Shown: positions 49,691 to 58,617, counted from the first letter of the stretch. The stretch: DNA of 64,000 bases from Acidimicrobiales bacterium (GCA_040219515.1 JAVJSI010000005.1:62001-126000); one strand, 5' to 3'. Numbers and translations are program-made. The notes: generated by a model from the sequence alone, not told the origin.

Positions 49691-50479
49691 ATGATTCTCG
49701 ACGGCAAGACGGTAATGGTCATCGGTGTGGGGCCCGGGCTCGGCTACTCCTGTGCCGCAGCTGCCTTTCGCGACGGCGCGAACGTGGTGATCGTGGCACG
49801 CAACGAGGAACGCCTCATCGCCGCCGCCGACGCACTCGACCCGAGCGGCGACCGCGTGGCGGCCGCCTCGGCCGACATCATGGACCAGGCTTCGCTCGAG
49901 GCCGCGGTCGCTGTGGCGACCGACCGGTTCGGCGGGCTCGATGCCGTCATCAACGTCGCCGCGCTCGACACCGCACACGCCCCGTTCACCGAACTGGACG
50001 ACTCCACGCTGCTAAAGAACCTCGAAGTCAACGTGCTCGGCGCTGTGCATGTGGTGCGCGCCGTCACGCCGGCGTTCGAGGCGCGAGGGGGTGGCTCGGT
50101 GGTGCTGATCGGCTCGCAAGCGTCGCTCAAACCCGTCGATCTCATGCCCCAGTCGGCCTACGCGTCGGCGAAGTCGGCGCTGCTCGCGATGGCCCGCGAC
50201 ATGGCCGCCGAGCTCGGTCCGCGGGGCATCCGGGTCAACACGGTCATCCCGACGTGGATGTGGGGACCCAACGTGAAGATGTACTGCGAGTGGCAGGCCG
50301 GCGAGCGCGGCTGCACCGCCGAGGACATCCGCGACGAGATCGCGCAGGGAATGGCCCTTCGCAAGATGCCGACCGACGCGGACGTCGCCGAAAGCGCAGT
50401 GTTCTTCGCGAGCGATCGAGCCAGCATGATCACCGGTCAGCGGCTGCTGGTGAACGCCGGCGAGTTCTACGACACGTGA
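49691..50479 (+). CDS. SDR-family oxidoreductase
   Basis: The 262-residue classical short-chain dehydrogenase has the cofactor loop VIGVGPGLGYSCAAA, VNVAALD-like INVAALDTAHAP, catalytic Ser in LIGSQASLKPVD, and YASAKSALLAMARDMAAELGPRGIRVNTVIP. The C-terminus DRASMITGQRLLVNAGEF is normal. It uses NAD(P); the substrate is unknown. The next gene starts inside its stop (GTGA, 50476-50479). Confidence 0.9.
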   Translation: MILDGKTVMVIGVGPGLGYSCAAAAFRDGANVVIVARNEERLIAAADALDPSGDRVAAASADIMDQASLEAAVAVATDRFGGLDAVINVAALDTAHAPFTELDDSTLLKNLEVNVLGAVHVVRAVTPAFEARGGGSVVLIGSQASLKPVDLMPQSAYASAKSALLAMARDMAAELGPRGIRVNTVIPTWMWGPNVKMYCEWQAGERGCTAEDIRDEIAQGMALRKMPTDADVAESAVFFASDRASMITGQRLLVNAGEFYDT

Positions 50480-51075
50480 GTGTGCCGGTCGTTCCGGCGG
50501 CCTCGGTGCTGATCGTCGACGACCGTCCCGACCTCCACGTGGTGATCGGTCGGCGGCGCCCCGGGTCGATCTTCGTCGGCGGTCTCATCGTGTTTCCGGG
50601 CGGTGGGGTCGACCCCGAAGATCGCAACTCGGCAGCGCGTCGGCGGGTTCCCGCCGGCGTGGTGCCGGAACTGGGCCGCAAGGAAGGGGCGGCGTTTCTC
50701 CACGCCGCCATTCGGGAGACGCAGGAGGAGGTCGGCCTCGACATCGCCGGTCCGCACCCGGTCGAGCCCGGCGACTTCCCCCATGTCGGTCACTGGATCA
50801 CGCCTGTGGAAGCCCCCCGCCGGTACGACACGCACTTCTTTCTGGCCCGCCATCGCGGTGGCGCGGTGGTCGCGGACCAGGAAGAACTCACCGACGCCTG
50901 GTGGGAACGGCCGGCCGACGCCCTGCGAAAGATCGACGGCGGCGAGCTCGAAGCGATTCTTCCGACCATCGAATTCCTGCGGTCATTGTCGGCATATCGC
51001 AACGTGAGCGACGCATTCGCCGGTGCCGCTTGTGGAGAACGACGGGACCATACGAACGGCTGGACCAGCTTCTGA
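50476..51075 (+). CDS. NUDIX hydrolase
   Basis: The 199-residue protein starts at GTG 50476. The NUDIX box is split by a long insertion: GGLIVFPGGGVDPED, then about 23 residues, then HAAIRETQEEVGLDI with the REtxEE metal ligands. The FPGGxVDPxD form resembles CoA-diphosphatase-type NUDIX proteins (NUDT7/19), which would fit nearby CoA-linked genes. A different nucleoside diphosphate substrate is equally possible. The C-terminus (GERRDHTNGWTSF) lies beyond the domain. Confidence 0.82.
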   Translation: MSVPVVPAASVLIVDDRPDLHVVIGRRRPGSIFVGGLIVFPGGGVDPEDRNSAARRRVPAGVVPELGRKEGAAFLHAAIRETQEEVGLDIAGPHPVEPGDFPHVGHWITPVEAPRRYDTHFFLARHRGGAVVADQEELTDAWWERPADALRKIDGGELEAILPTIEFLRSLSAYRNVSDAFAGAACGERRDHTNGWTSF

Positions 51076-51164
51076 TATCGGCTATCCGGAGGGTTTTCCC
51101 CAGAAGTTTGCCGTTGTGTTGCAATTCGTTTGCCGAGCATTGGGAAATTCTGCAGGTCATGCAG

Positions 51165-51330
51165 TAAGGTCGCCGTGGGTTGGATGTCGAACGGATGCAG
51201 GGCCGAACGACATCGATCCGGGAGCGCGAGCTCCCGTCCCCCTCCAGGGAAACTGGGGCCCGGTCGACGGCACACGCCGACCGGGCCCGAGCCTTTTTGT
51301 CGCCCCCCAGACTCGAGGAACGGCCACCGG
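51165..51330 (+). ncRNA. Structured 5' leader of the aquaporin gene, candidate riboswitch/attenuator
   Basis: A TANNNT-type -10 box (TAAGGT, 51165-51170) is followed by three successive hairpins. The first pairs GATGTCG (51183-51189) with CGACATC (51208-51214) around an 18-base loop. The second is GGGAGC-GCGA-GCTCCC (51220-51235), with a GNRA loop. The third pairs CCAG (51244-51247) with CTGG (51253-51256) across GGAAA and may extend to GG at 51257-51258. Bases 51256-51258 are shared with the 5' arm of a strong terminator, so the third hairpin and the terminator exclude each other. This matches riboswitch or attenuator design. It does not match any class I can name. Confidence 0.5.
51256..51298 (+). 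terminator. Strong intrinsic terminator upstream of aquaporin
   Basis: GGGCCCGGTCG (51256-51266) pairs perfectly with CGACCGGGCCC (51278-51288) and is followed by TTTTT (51294-51298). It is the clearest Rho-independent terminator in the window. It lies 33 bases before the aquaporin ATG and 180 bases after the NUDIX stop, so it may be a conditional attenuator rather than the end of the NUDIX transcript. Confidence 0.85.
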
Positions 51331-52005
51331 ATGTCCACTGACGCGAGCAGCGCCGATCGGGGCCGCCGATACCTCGCCGAGTTCATCGGGACGGCGTTCC
51401 TGCTCATCGGCGTGATCGGCTCCGGCATCATGGCGCAGAACCTCATCGAGACCGATGTCGGCATGCAACTACTGGCCAACGCGGCAGCGACCGTCGGCGT
51501 GCTCTACGCGATCATCTTGATGTTCGGGCCGGTGAGCGGCGGCCACTTCAACCCGGCGGTCACGATCGCCGATGCATGGCTCGGCAACCGGGCGTGGTCC
51601 GACGTCGGCCCCTACGCCGTTGCGCAGATTGCCGGCGGCGCGCTCGGCACTGTGCTCGCCAATCTGATGTTCGATCTCCCGGCCGTCGATCTCAGTCACC
51701 AGGACAGGGGCGCGGCGCACCTGTGGCTCGGTGAGGTGGTCGCCACGTTCGGACTCGTGCTGCTGATCTTCGCGCTCGTGCGGACCGGCCGCGCACACTT
51801 GGCTGCGGGGGCGGTCGCGGCCTACATCGGCGGGGCCTACTGGTTCACCTCGTCGACGTCGTTCGCCAACCCGGCCGTGAGCGTCACCCGCACACTGTCC
51901 GACACCTTCGCCGGGATCGAACCGGCATCGGCACCGATGTTCATCGTGATGCAGCTGCTCGGAATGGCCTTGGCGGTGGCGGCAGTGCGAGTCTTGTACC
52001 CGTGA
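51331..52005 (+). CDS. Aquaporin / MIP-family channel
   Basis: The 224-residue membrane protein starts at ATG 51331. It has six hydrophobic segments and both pore half-helices: GGHFNPAVTIADAW (first NPA) and SFANPAVSVTRTL (second NPA). YLAEFIGTAFLLIGVIGSGIMAQNL is the typical first helix. It is on the short side for the family, like actinobacterial MIP proteins often linked with arsenic genes, but no ars gene lies here. It should pass water, glycerol or another small neutral solute. It is preceded by a terminator-containing leader and overlaps the next gene by four bases. Confidence 0.9.
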   Translation: MSTDASSADRGRRYLAEFIGTAFLLIGVIGSGIMAQNLIETDVGMQLLANAAATVGVLYAIILMFGPVSGGHFNPAVTIADAWLGNRAWSDVGPYAVAQIAGGALGTVLANLMFDLPAVDLSHQDRGAAHLWLGEVVATFGLVLLIFALVRTGRAHLAAGAVAAYIGGAYWFTSSTSFANPAVSVTRTLSDTFAGIEPASAPMFIVMQLLGMALAVAAVRVLYP

Positions 52006-53183
52006 CTGCCACCGAGACCAGCCCCGACCTCTTCGAGCGCTTCGAGGTCATCGACGTCGACACCCACGTGACCGAACCTCCCGACGTGTGGACCGCTCGC
52101 ACGCCGACCGCGATGCACGATCGCGTGCCCCACATCGAACGCATCGACGGCAACGACGTCTGGATGTGCGACGGCGAACGGATGGGACACCCCGGCTACT
52201 ACTCGATGGCCGGATTCGACGGGATCATGCCGCTGAAGGTCCCCGCGACCTTCGACGAGATCGATCCGGCGATGTACGACCCTCATGCCCGCCTGAAGTT
52301 CATGGACGAGCAGGGCATCCGGGCGCAGGTGCTCTACCCGAACGTCGGCGGCTTCGGCAATGCCTACTTCATGAAGCTGGGTGACCCCGATGTGGTTCGT
52401 GCCTGTGTGCGGGCGTTCAACGACTGGATCACCGATTTCACCTCGGCGGACCCGAACCGCCTGATCGGCGTCACCGCCGTACCGTTCTGGGACATGGACT
52501 TCGCCCTCGAGGAGATCGAGCGAGGCATCGAGGCCGGACACCGGGCCATCAACTTCTGCAATCAGCCCCAGGACCACGGCATCGCCCCGCTGGCGTCGAC
52601 GCACTGGGATCCGATCTGGACGGCTGCGCAGGAGGCGGGCATCTCGGTGAGCTTCCACGTCGGCGGCGGCTCGATGGGCACGCAGTTCCAGGACACCGCC
52701 GACATGGGCTGGATGACCAACTTCGCCAAGGTGTCGTCGCTCATCTTCCTCGACAACATGCGCTGCATCGCCGACCTGCTCTTCGGCGGAGTGTGTCACC
52801 GCTTCCCCGACCTGAAGCTCGTCTCGGTCGAGTCGGGTGCGGGCTGGATCCCGGGGGCCATGGAGTCGTTCGACTGGCAGTGGCAGAACGGCGGCGTGCG
52901 CCGTGAGCACCCCGAATACGATCTGCTGCCGTCGGAGTACTTCCGTCGCCAGATCTACGGCTGTTTCTGGTTCGAGCAGGAGGCGGCCCGGTTCGCGATC
53001 GATCGGTTCCCCGACAACATCATGTTCGAGACCGACTATCCGCACCCGACCTGCCAGCATCCCGGACCGGCCACTCCCGCCCAGTTCCCCCGCGACTACG
53101 CGACCGGCGCCTTCTCGTCACTCGACGACACCGTCCTGCAAAAGGTCTTCCACGACACCGCCGCATCCCTCTACGGCCTCTAA
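52002..53183 (+). CDS. Amidohydrolase family protein (amidohydrolase_2)
   Basis: The 393-residue TIM-barrel protein starts at GTG 52002 (GTGA overlap with aquaporin). VIDVDTHVTEPPDVW holds the DxDxH metal-binding start. FHVGGGSMG, VSVESGAGWIPGAMESFDWQW and MFETDYPHPT carry the later His and Asp. Members include decarboxylases and hydrolases of aromatic or cyclic compounds. A paralogue is encoded at 57432-58610. The substrate is unknown. Confidence 0.87.
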   Translation: MTATETSPDLFERFEVIDVDTHVTEPPDVWTARTPTAMHDRVPHIERIDGNDVWMCDGERMGHPGYYSMAGFDGIMPLKVPATFDEIDPAMYDPHARLKFMDEQGIRAQVLYPNVGGFGNAYFMKLGDPDVVRACVRAFNDWITDFTSADPNRLIGVTAVPFWDMDFALEEIERGIEAGHRAINFCNQPQDHGIAPLASTHWDPIWTAAQEAGISVSFHVGGGSMGTQFQDTADMGWMTNFAKVSSLIFLDNMRCIADLLFGGVCHRFPDLKLVSVESGAGWIPGAMESFDWQWQNGGVRREHPEYDLLPSEYFRRQIYGCFWFEQEAARFAIDRFPDNIMFETDYPHPTCQHPGPATPAQFPRDYATGAFSSLDDTVLQKVFHDTAASLYGL

Positions 53184-53245
53184 CCGTTGCCTCCGGGACT
53201 TCGGCGCAGCCGACCTCTGAGCAACGCGTCGCGTTGCCGGTGTCA

Positions 53246-53315
53246 AGACCCCCGTTGCGGTTCGACGGCGGCCGATGAGCCAACTGCAACGGGGGTCTGA
53301 CCCCTATTGCAACGG
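53246..53315. repeat. REP-like element, second locus
   Basis: The unit at 53285-53315 is the reverse complement of 3622-3652, with 29 of 31 bases identical. Its palindrome GGGGTCTGACCCC is at 53292-53304. A partial inverted copy, AGACCCCCGTTGC (53246-53258), lies upstream, so this locus is also a doublet. The unit overlaps the end of the M20 gene and provides its TAG stop (53304-53306). Confidence 0.75.
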
Positions 53316-54515
53316 GCGGGCGAGGGCGGCGAGGGCGGTGGCGGCGTGGATGGCGATGCCGTTCGCCATGGCCGGTTCGTGCAGCAGCATCTTGTTGCTG
53401 TGGCAGGCCGGCGCTTCGAGGGCATTGTCGATGTGATCGGGGCAGACGCCGAGAAGGCTCATTGCCCCGGGGACCTTCTCGAGCAGATAGCTGAAGTCCT
53501 CGGCCCCCATGACCGGAAACGGCAGCTCGAGGAAGCGCCGCTCGCCGAGCACCGACCCGGTGACGTCCTTGACGAGATCGACCGCCCTGGCATCGTTCAC
53601 GGTGACCGGGTAGCCCAGGGTGATGTTCACCTCGGCGGTGGCGTTGAACGTGGCCGCCACACTGTGGGCGACGCGATCGAGGGCGAGATGGACCTGATCA
53701 CGGGTATGGGGCGCCATGCTCCGGATCGTGCCGGCGAGGTGGGCCTTCTCCGGAATCACGTTGGTCGTGGTGCCCGCCTCGATCTGGGTGACCGTCACTA
53801 TGGCCGGTTCGAAGGCATGGATCTCACGGGTGACCATGGTCTGGATGGCGGTGACGATGTGGGCCGCGATGGTGACCGGATCGGTGGTGAAGTGCGGGGT
53901 CGACGCGTGGCCGCCGGCGCCGTTGACCGTGATGCGGAACTCGTCGGCCGCGGCCATGATGGCCCCGGCGCGACCGGCGATGAAGCCGCTGGGGCAGTTC
54001 GGCGTGATGTGCAGCGCGTAGGCCTCGTCCACTCCGTCGAGCACGCCTTCCTCGATCATCATCGCCGCGCCGCCCATGCCCTCCTCGCCGGGCTGGAACA
54101 TGAACCGCACTGTCCCCGCGAATTCCTCGCGTCGAGCGACCAGCAGTCGGGCAGCGCCGACGAGCATCGCCGTGTGGGCGTCGTGCCCGCACGCGTGGGC
54201 GCGTCCGTCGATCTGGCTCTTGAACTCGAGCTCGGTGTCCTCGGTCATCGGAAGGGCATCGGTGTCGGCTCGCAGGAGCACGGTTGGTCCGTCGGTCGCT
54301 CCGTGCAGGTCAGCCCACAGCGATGTGATCGCCCCGTCGCCCCGGTGGACGTCGAGCGGCAGGTCGGCGAGGGCGTCGCCGACTCGCCCGATGGTGATCG
54401 GATTCGCGATACCGAGCTCCGGCTCGCGATGGATCGCCCGCCGGAGGTCGATCACGGCGCCCAAGCCGGACGCGGCGTCCTCTCGAATCGCCGCACCCGC
54501 CAACTCATCGATCAT
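53304..54515 (-). CDS. M20-family amidohydrolase (hippurate hydrolase-like)
   Basis: The 403-residue protein belongs to peptidase M20D. Metal and catalytic segments are LLRADTDALPM, HACGHDAHTAMLVGAARLL, FMFQPGEEGMGGAAMMIEEG, and LPFPVMGAEDFSYLLEKVPG near the end. These enzymes cleave N-acyl amino acids such as hippurate or indoleacetyl conjugates. ATG 54515 is favoured because GGAGG (54522-54526) stands 6 bases away, whereas it abuts the alternative ATG at 54521. The last codons (P-L-Q-stop) come from the REP-like element. Confidence 0.9.
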   Translation of the reverse strand: MIDELAGAAIREDAASGLGAVIDLRRAIHREPELGIANPITIGRVGDALADLPLDVHRGDGAITSLWADLHGATDGPTVLLRADTDALPMTEDTELEFKSQIDGRAHACGHDAHTAMLVGAARLLVARREEFAGTVRFMFQPGEEGMGGAAMMIEEGVLDGVDEAYALHITPNCPSGFIAGRAGAIMAAADEFRITVNGAGGHASTPHFTTDPVTIAAHIVTAIQTMVTREIHAFEPAIVTVTQIEAGTTTNVIPEKAHLAGTIRSMAPHTRDQVHLALDRVAHSVAATFNATAEVNITLGYPVTVNDARAVDLVKDVTGSVLGERRFLELPFPVMGAEDFSYLLEKVPGAMSLLGVCPDHIDNALEAPACHSNKMLLHEPAMANGIAIHAATALAALARPLQ

Positions 54516-54585
54516 CGCCATCCTCCGAGCCTAGGTCAGCGGGAAGTACTGCACCGGCGAAGTACGGCACCGGCGGAGTGAGGGA

Positions 54586-55533
54586 TCAGGCCGGCTTGCG
54601 CAGGTACATGGCCCGATCGGCTCGCTCGACGCAATGTTCGAAAGACTCGCCCTTGCGCCGCTCGACCCAGCCGATGCTCAATGACACGGGTGGCGCGGAC
54701 CGATGCAGTCGATTGTGTTCGGCAATCGCATCGGCAACTCGATCCAATGGCGCGTCGATGTCGGCCGCGGAGGCGCCCTTGAGCAGGGCCGCGAACTCGT
54801 CGCCCCCGACACGGGCCACGATGTCGGCCTCCCGGAGCTGGTCGCGAAGGAGGCTCGCGGCGTTGCGAAGCGCCTCATCGCCGGCTGCGTGGCCGTCGGT
54901 GTCGTTGAGCGACTTGAGATTGTCGACATCGGCGTACAGGAACACCACCGGTTCGTCGAGTCGGTCGGCGAGGTCGAGGAGGTAGCGACCGGCGGTGTCG
55001 AAGCCACGACGATTGTGGATGCCGGTCAACGTGTCCGTGACGGCAACGACGGCCTGGGCGATCTCCCGGTTGATGATCGCAGCGAGATCGCCGAGCGCTT
55101 CGAAGTCGGCGGCGTCGGCAGTACGGGGCTCGTCGTCGATCACACACAGCGTGCCGAGTCGGTGTCCGTCGGGCGTGTGCACGGGCGCACCCGCATAGAA
55201 GCGAATCGACGGATCGGCGGTGACGAGAGGGTTGTCGCGGAACCGGGGATCGTCGAGAGCGTTCTCGACGTAGAAGACGTCGTCGTCGCCGGCGATCGCG
55301 TGGGCGCAGAATGCCTGGTCTCTCGGGGTCTCCGTACGGGTGGTGCCCTGATGGGACTTGAACCACTGCCGTTCGGAGTCGACCAGGCTGACCAGAGCGA
55401 CCTTGGTGTGGAAGAGCCGCTGGGCGAGCCGGGTGACCTCGTCGAAAGCCGGGTCGGGTCCGGAGTCGAGGAGACCGAGCGCGTACAGGGCTCCGACGCG
55501 GCGGCGCTCGCTCGGGAGAGTCGGGGCAGACAT
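54586..55533 (-). CDS. Diguanylate cyclase with N-terminal GAF domain
   Basis: The 315-residue protein has a GAF domain at about 20-160 (DPAFDEVTRLAQRLFHTKVALVSLVDSERQWFKS...APVHTPDGHRLGTLCVIDDEPR), then a GGDEF domain (DTLTGIHNRRGFD, DVDNLKSLND, VARVGGDEFAALL). The active site is intact. An RxxD inhibitory site (R-E-A-D) lies five residues before GGDEF, so product feedback is expected. It makes cyclic di-GMP. No EAL or PilZ gene is nearby. It lacks membrane segments. Confidence 0.9.
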   Translation of the reverse strand: MSAPTLPSERRRVGALYALGLLDSGPDPAFDEVTRLAQRLFHTKVALVSLVDSERQWFKSHQGTTRTETPRDQAFCAHAIAGDDDVFYVENALDDPRFRDNPLVTADPSIRFYAGAPVHTPDGHRLGTLCVIDDEPRTADAADFEALGDLAAIINREIAQAVVAVTDTLTGIHNRRGFDTAGRYLLDLADRLDEPVVFLYADVDNLKSLNDTDGHAAGDEALRNAASLLRDQLREADIVARVGGDEFAALLKGASAADIDAPLDRVADAIAEHNRLHRSAPPVSLSIGWVERRKGESFEHCVERADRAMYLRKPA

Positions 55534-55607
55534 ACCGCAACCATCGGCTGAAATCGGCCGGCAATGAGGGTGCGGCCGGTCCGTCCGCCGCTGATACCGT
55601 CCCGCTC

Positions 55608-56261
55608 ATGGAGCTGATCATCGTTCGCCACGGCCGTCCCGAGACGGCGATCGACGTCGACGGCATCGCCGACCCGGGCCTCGACGACATGGGCAGATGG
55701 CAGGCCGAGCGGGTGTCGGACTGGCTTCGACACGAGTCCATCGACGCCGTGGTGACGAGTCCCAAGGCGCGGGCGATCGAGACCGTGCAGCCCTTGATGG
55801 CGAGTCTCGGCCATGAGCACGAGCTGATCGACGACCTCGACGAGGTCGACCGCTTCTCGTCGAGCTATTTCCCGACCGAGGTCATCCACACCGAGGGCGG
55901 CGCCTACTGGGACAAGATCATGGCCCAGGACTGGGAAGCCCTGGGCTGGGACGATCCGGCCACCTTCAAAGCCCGCGTCGAGTCGGCCTGGGCCGATCTC
56001 CTGGCCAACCCTCGCGGCGAACGGGTGGTGGTGGCATGCCACGGCGGCGTGATCCGCGTCATTCTCGGTGCGGTCGCGGGTCCGGGGGTGGGTTACTTTC
56101 CGCTCAGCGTCGACTACGCGTCGATCTCCCGGATCGAGGTCGATGCGACCGGCAAGCAGCGCTTCGTCAGCCTGAACGAGACCGGACACTTCGACGCCGA
56201 CCGGATCGGCGTGCGCGGTGTGATGAACGACGGTCAGCGCGTTGCCGACGCGTTCCACTGA
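55608..56261 (+). CDS. Histidine phosphatase family protein (third of three)
   Basis: The 217-residue protein starts LIIVRHGRPETAIDVDG, with the phosphohistidine RHG motif, and has VTSPKARAIETVQPL and VVACHGGVIRVIL. It resembles the gene at 25490-26095 in the RHGRP start, the acidic middle and the C-terminal SLNETGH segment. It is divergent from the diguanylate cyclase gene (74 bases). The substrate is unknown. Confidence 0.85.
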   Translation: MELIIVRHGRPETAIDVDGIADPGLDDMGRWQAERVSDWLRHESIDAVVTSPKARAIETVQPLMASLGHEHELIDDLDEVDRFSSSYFPTEVIHTEGGAYWDKIMAQDWEALGWDDPATFKARVESAWADLLANPRGERVVVACHGGVIRVILGAVAGPGVGYFPLSVDYASISRIEVDATGKQRFVSLNETGHFDADRIGVRGVMNDGQRVADAFH

Positions 56262-56273
56262 GCACCGGTGGGT

Positions 56274-57236
56274 CTACTCCGGCCCCTCGGACCAACGGAG
56301 CGGCACCTCCACCAGGTTGGTCTGGCGTCCGTCGACGGGGGAGTCCTCCCACAAGATCAACGACGCGAGCCCCCCACGACCGATCTCGGCATCGGCGACA
56401 CTGGCGATCGTGAAGCTGAACGTGCCCCAGGTGCCGTTGCCGGCCGAGGCAGTCGTGAAGCCCTCGTCGAGGATCTCGCCCTCCGGGTCGGTGATCGCCC
56501 AGCGAACGGTTGCCTCGAAGGTGTTGGCCTCGCCCGAGACGACCAGTTCGTCGCCGAGCGTGGCGCCGGGCACGGGGGCCTCGACGAGGATCGGCGGCCG
56601 GGCCTCGGAAATGTCGTCTCGGCCCAGGCCTCGTCCATCGGGTCCGTCCACGTCGATGCCGTGGGAGCCGATCACGTCACGATCGTTTCCGTCGATCGAG
56701 AATCGGACGGTGTCGATTTCGTCGAACGCGGTGAGCGTGAACACCACCTGGGCGACCCGGAGCGTGTCGGAGAATGCCCCGGAGGGCTCCTCGAAGGCGG
56801 CGCCGAGATCGGCGGTGGCGACCCCGTCGGCGACAGTGACGCCGTTGAGTTCGGTTGACACGGGTATCGCCGACGAGAAACCGATCTCGACCTCGAACTC
56901 GCTCGGGCCGGCGAGCAGCGCGGCGAGCGCCTCGTCGGGGCGGCCGGCCTCATCCGCTGGTCGCCCCGTCGCGACCAGCGCGTCGACGACGCCGCCGGCC
57001 GACGGTTCGGTCACGGCGGCCACGAAGTAGAGCGAGCTCGGCATGGCGACCACGACGTCCGGAGTGTCCGGAGTGTCCGGAGTGTCCGGGCCGGGCACCG
57101 GGGTCGTCGTCGTGGTGACGGGGTCATCGTCGGTGGCTTCGGACGTCGCCACGTCGTCGCCACACGCAGCGAGGAGAAGAATGAGGACCGCGCCGAGCGC
57201 GAGCATGCGAGGCGTTCGAGAGTGGGGTCGAGACAT
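56274..57236 (-). CDS. GerMN and Gmad2 domain lipoprotein
   Basis: The 320-residue product has a lipoprotein signal (MSRPHSRTPRMLALGAVLILLLAACGDD) and a linker with three DTP repeats. Residues about 65-190 match a GerMN domain (SSLYFVAAV, ALAALLAGPSEFEVEIGFSSAIPVSTELNGVTVADGVATADLGAAFEE, LRVAQVVFTLTAFDEIDTVRFSIDG). The end matches Gmad2 (ILVEAPVPGATLGDELVVSGEANTFEATVRWAITD). The combination is common in extracytoplasmic proteins of non-sporulating actinobacteria, so the germination name need not apply. It is convergent with the histidine phosphatase. Confidence 0.82.
   Translation of the reverse strand: MSRPHSRTPRMLALGAVLILLLAACGDDVATSEATDDDPVTTTTTPVPGPDTPDTPDTPDVVVAMPSSLYFVAAVTEPSAGGVVDALVATGRPADEAGRPDEALAALLAGPSEFEVEIGFSSAIPVSTELNGVTVADGVATADLGAAFEEPSGAFSDTLRVAQVVFTLTAFDEIDTVRFSIDGNDRDVIGSHGIDVDGPDGRGLGRDDISEARPPILVEAPVPGATLGDELVVSGEANTFEATVRWAITDPEGEILDEGFTTASAGNGTWGTFSFTIASVADAEIGRGGLASLILWEDSPVDGRQTNLVEVPLRWSEGPE
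57057..57089. repeat. 9-base tandem repeat in a lipoprotein linker
   Basis: GTCCGGAGT is repeated three times and then partly (57057-57089). On the minus strand it encodes DTPDTPDTPD in the linker of the GerMN lipoprotein. Slippage would change linker length by three residues without frameshift. Confidence 0.7.
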
Positions 57237-57431
57237 GGCAGGCTCCGGTCGGTGGGGTGTGGCCCCCGCCGGCGAGGCAGGGGTTCGCGGTCATTCTCTC
57301 CTCGATCGTGCCGACGTGTCGGTCTTCCGTCGACGGTCTTTGGTCCCGTCGTCCTGATCCCGAGCGAGCGCGCCGCCGGGGCTCGGTTCGCCCGTTTCGT
57401 GTTGGGCAGGCGACGGTCGTAGAGTCGAGTC

Positions 57432-58610
57432 ATGGCTGCTCTCGACTACAAGGCGTTCGACGCCGACAACCACTACTACGAGGCGGAGGACGCGTTCATC
57501 CGCCATGTCGACCCGAAGATGCACAAGCGGTGCATGCAATGGGCCGAGGTCAACGGTCGCAAGCGACTGCTCGTGGGCGGCAAGATCAACCGCTTCATCC
57601 CCAACCCGACGTTCGATCCCGTGGCCCGGCCCGGCTGTCTCGACGACTACTTCCGCGGCAAGGTCGCCAGGGACAACATCGTCGAGGCATTCGGCGAGCT
57701 CGTGCCGATTCCCGACGAGTACCGCGACCGTGACAAGCGCCTCGAGGTGATGGACCGCCAGAACCTCGAGTCGTGCTTCATGTTCCCGACCCTGGGTGTC
57801 GGCATGGAGTCGTCGCTCGAACACGATGTCGAGGCGATGCTCACCGCATTCGACGGGTTCAACAAGTGGCTCGACGAGGACTGGGGCCTCAACTACAAGG
57901 ACCGCATCTTCACCGCCGGCTACATCACCCTCGCCGATGTCGACTGGGCACTCGACCAACTCGACTGGATGATCGAGCGCGACGTTCGCGTCGTCAACAT
58001 GCGGCCGTCGTCGGTGCCCGACGGCAACGGCGGCCGCCGCTCCCTCGGCCATCCGGCCCACGATCCGTTCTGGAAGAAGATGAACCAGTACGGCATCACC
58101 CTCGCCATGCATTCCGGCGACGCCGGCTACGAGTTCCTCAGCGACTACTGGGGCATGACCGACGAGTTCGAGGCGTTCCGTCAGAACGCGTTCAAGTCGC
58201 TTCTGACCTACTCGCCGATCAGCGACGCGCTGGCCTCGCTGATCGCCGAGAACGTGCTCAGCGAGCACACCAACATCCGGGTCGCCACGATCGAGACCGG
58301 CTCGGAGTGGGTGCAGCCGCTGGTCAAGAAGTTCGAGAAGACCTACAAGCAGCAGAAGCACATGTTCGCCGAGGACCCGATGGACGTCTTCCGCCGTCAG
58401 GTCTGGGTGTCGCCGTACTACGAGGACGACCTCGTCGACCTCCGCGACAAGATCGGTGCCGACCACATGCTGTTCGGATCCGACTGGCCCCACGCCGAGG
58501 GTCTCCCGGAACCGACCGACTTCATCGACGACCTCCACGAGTTCAACTCCGAGGAGACCGAGAAGATCATGCGCACCAACGGCCTGGCCCTGACCCAGCG
58601 AGCCGTCTGA
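57432..58610 (+). CDS. Amidohydrolase family protein (amidohydrolase_2), second copy
   Basis: The 392-residue protein begins KAFDADNHYYEAEDAF, the DxDxH-type metal start. LAMHSGDAGYEF, VATIETGSEWVQPLVKKFEKTY and MLFGSDWPHAEGL provide the later ligands. It is distantly related to the protein at 52002-53183. The substrate is unknown. It lies alone between two minus-strand genes. The 195-base upstream spacer is shared with the GerMN lipoprotein gene and shows no clear dyad. Confidence 0.87.
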   Translation: MAALDYKAFDADNHYYEAEDAFIRHVDPKMHKRCMQWAEVNGRKRLLVGGKINRFIPNPTFDPVARPGCLDDYFRGKVARDNIVEAFGELVPIPDEYRDRDKRLEVMDRQNLESCFMFPTLGVGMESSLEHDVEAMLTAFDGFNKWLDEDWGLNYKDRIFTAGYITLADVDWALDQLDWMIERDVRVVNMRPSSVPDGNGGRRSLGHPAHDPFWKKMNQYGITLAMHSGDAGYEFLSDYWGMTDEFEAFRQNAFKSLLTYSPISDALASLIAENVLSEHTNIRVATIETGSEWVQPLVKKFEKTYKQQKHMFAEDPMDVFRRQVWVSPYYEDDLVDLRDKIGADHMLFGSDWPHAEGLPEPTDFIDDLHEFNSEETEKIMRTNGLALTQRAV

Positions 58611-58617
58611 ATCCGTC

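Noticed and set aside
51177-51255. Assignment of the aquaporin leader to fluoride, guanidine, c-di-GMP, ZTP or cobalamin riboswitch classes
   Set aside because: The diagnostic conserved bases of those classes, as far as I can recall them, are not present. It is left as an unnamed structured leader.
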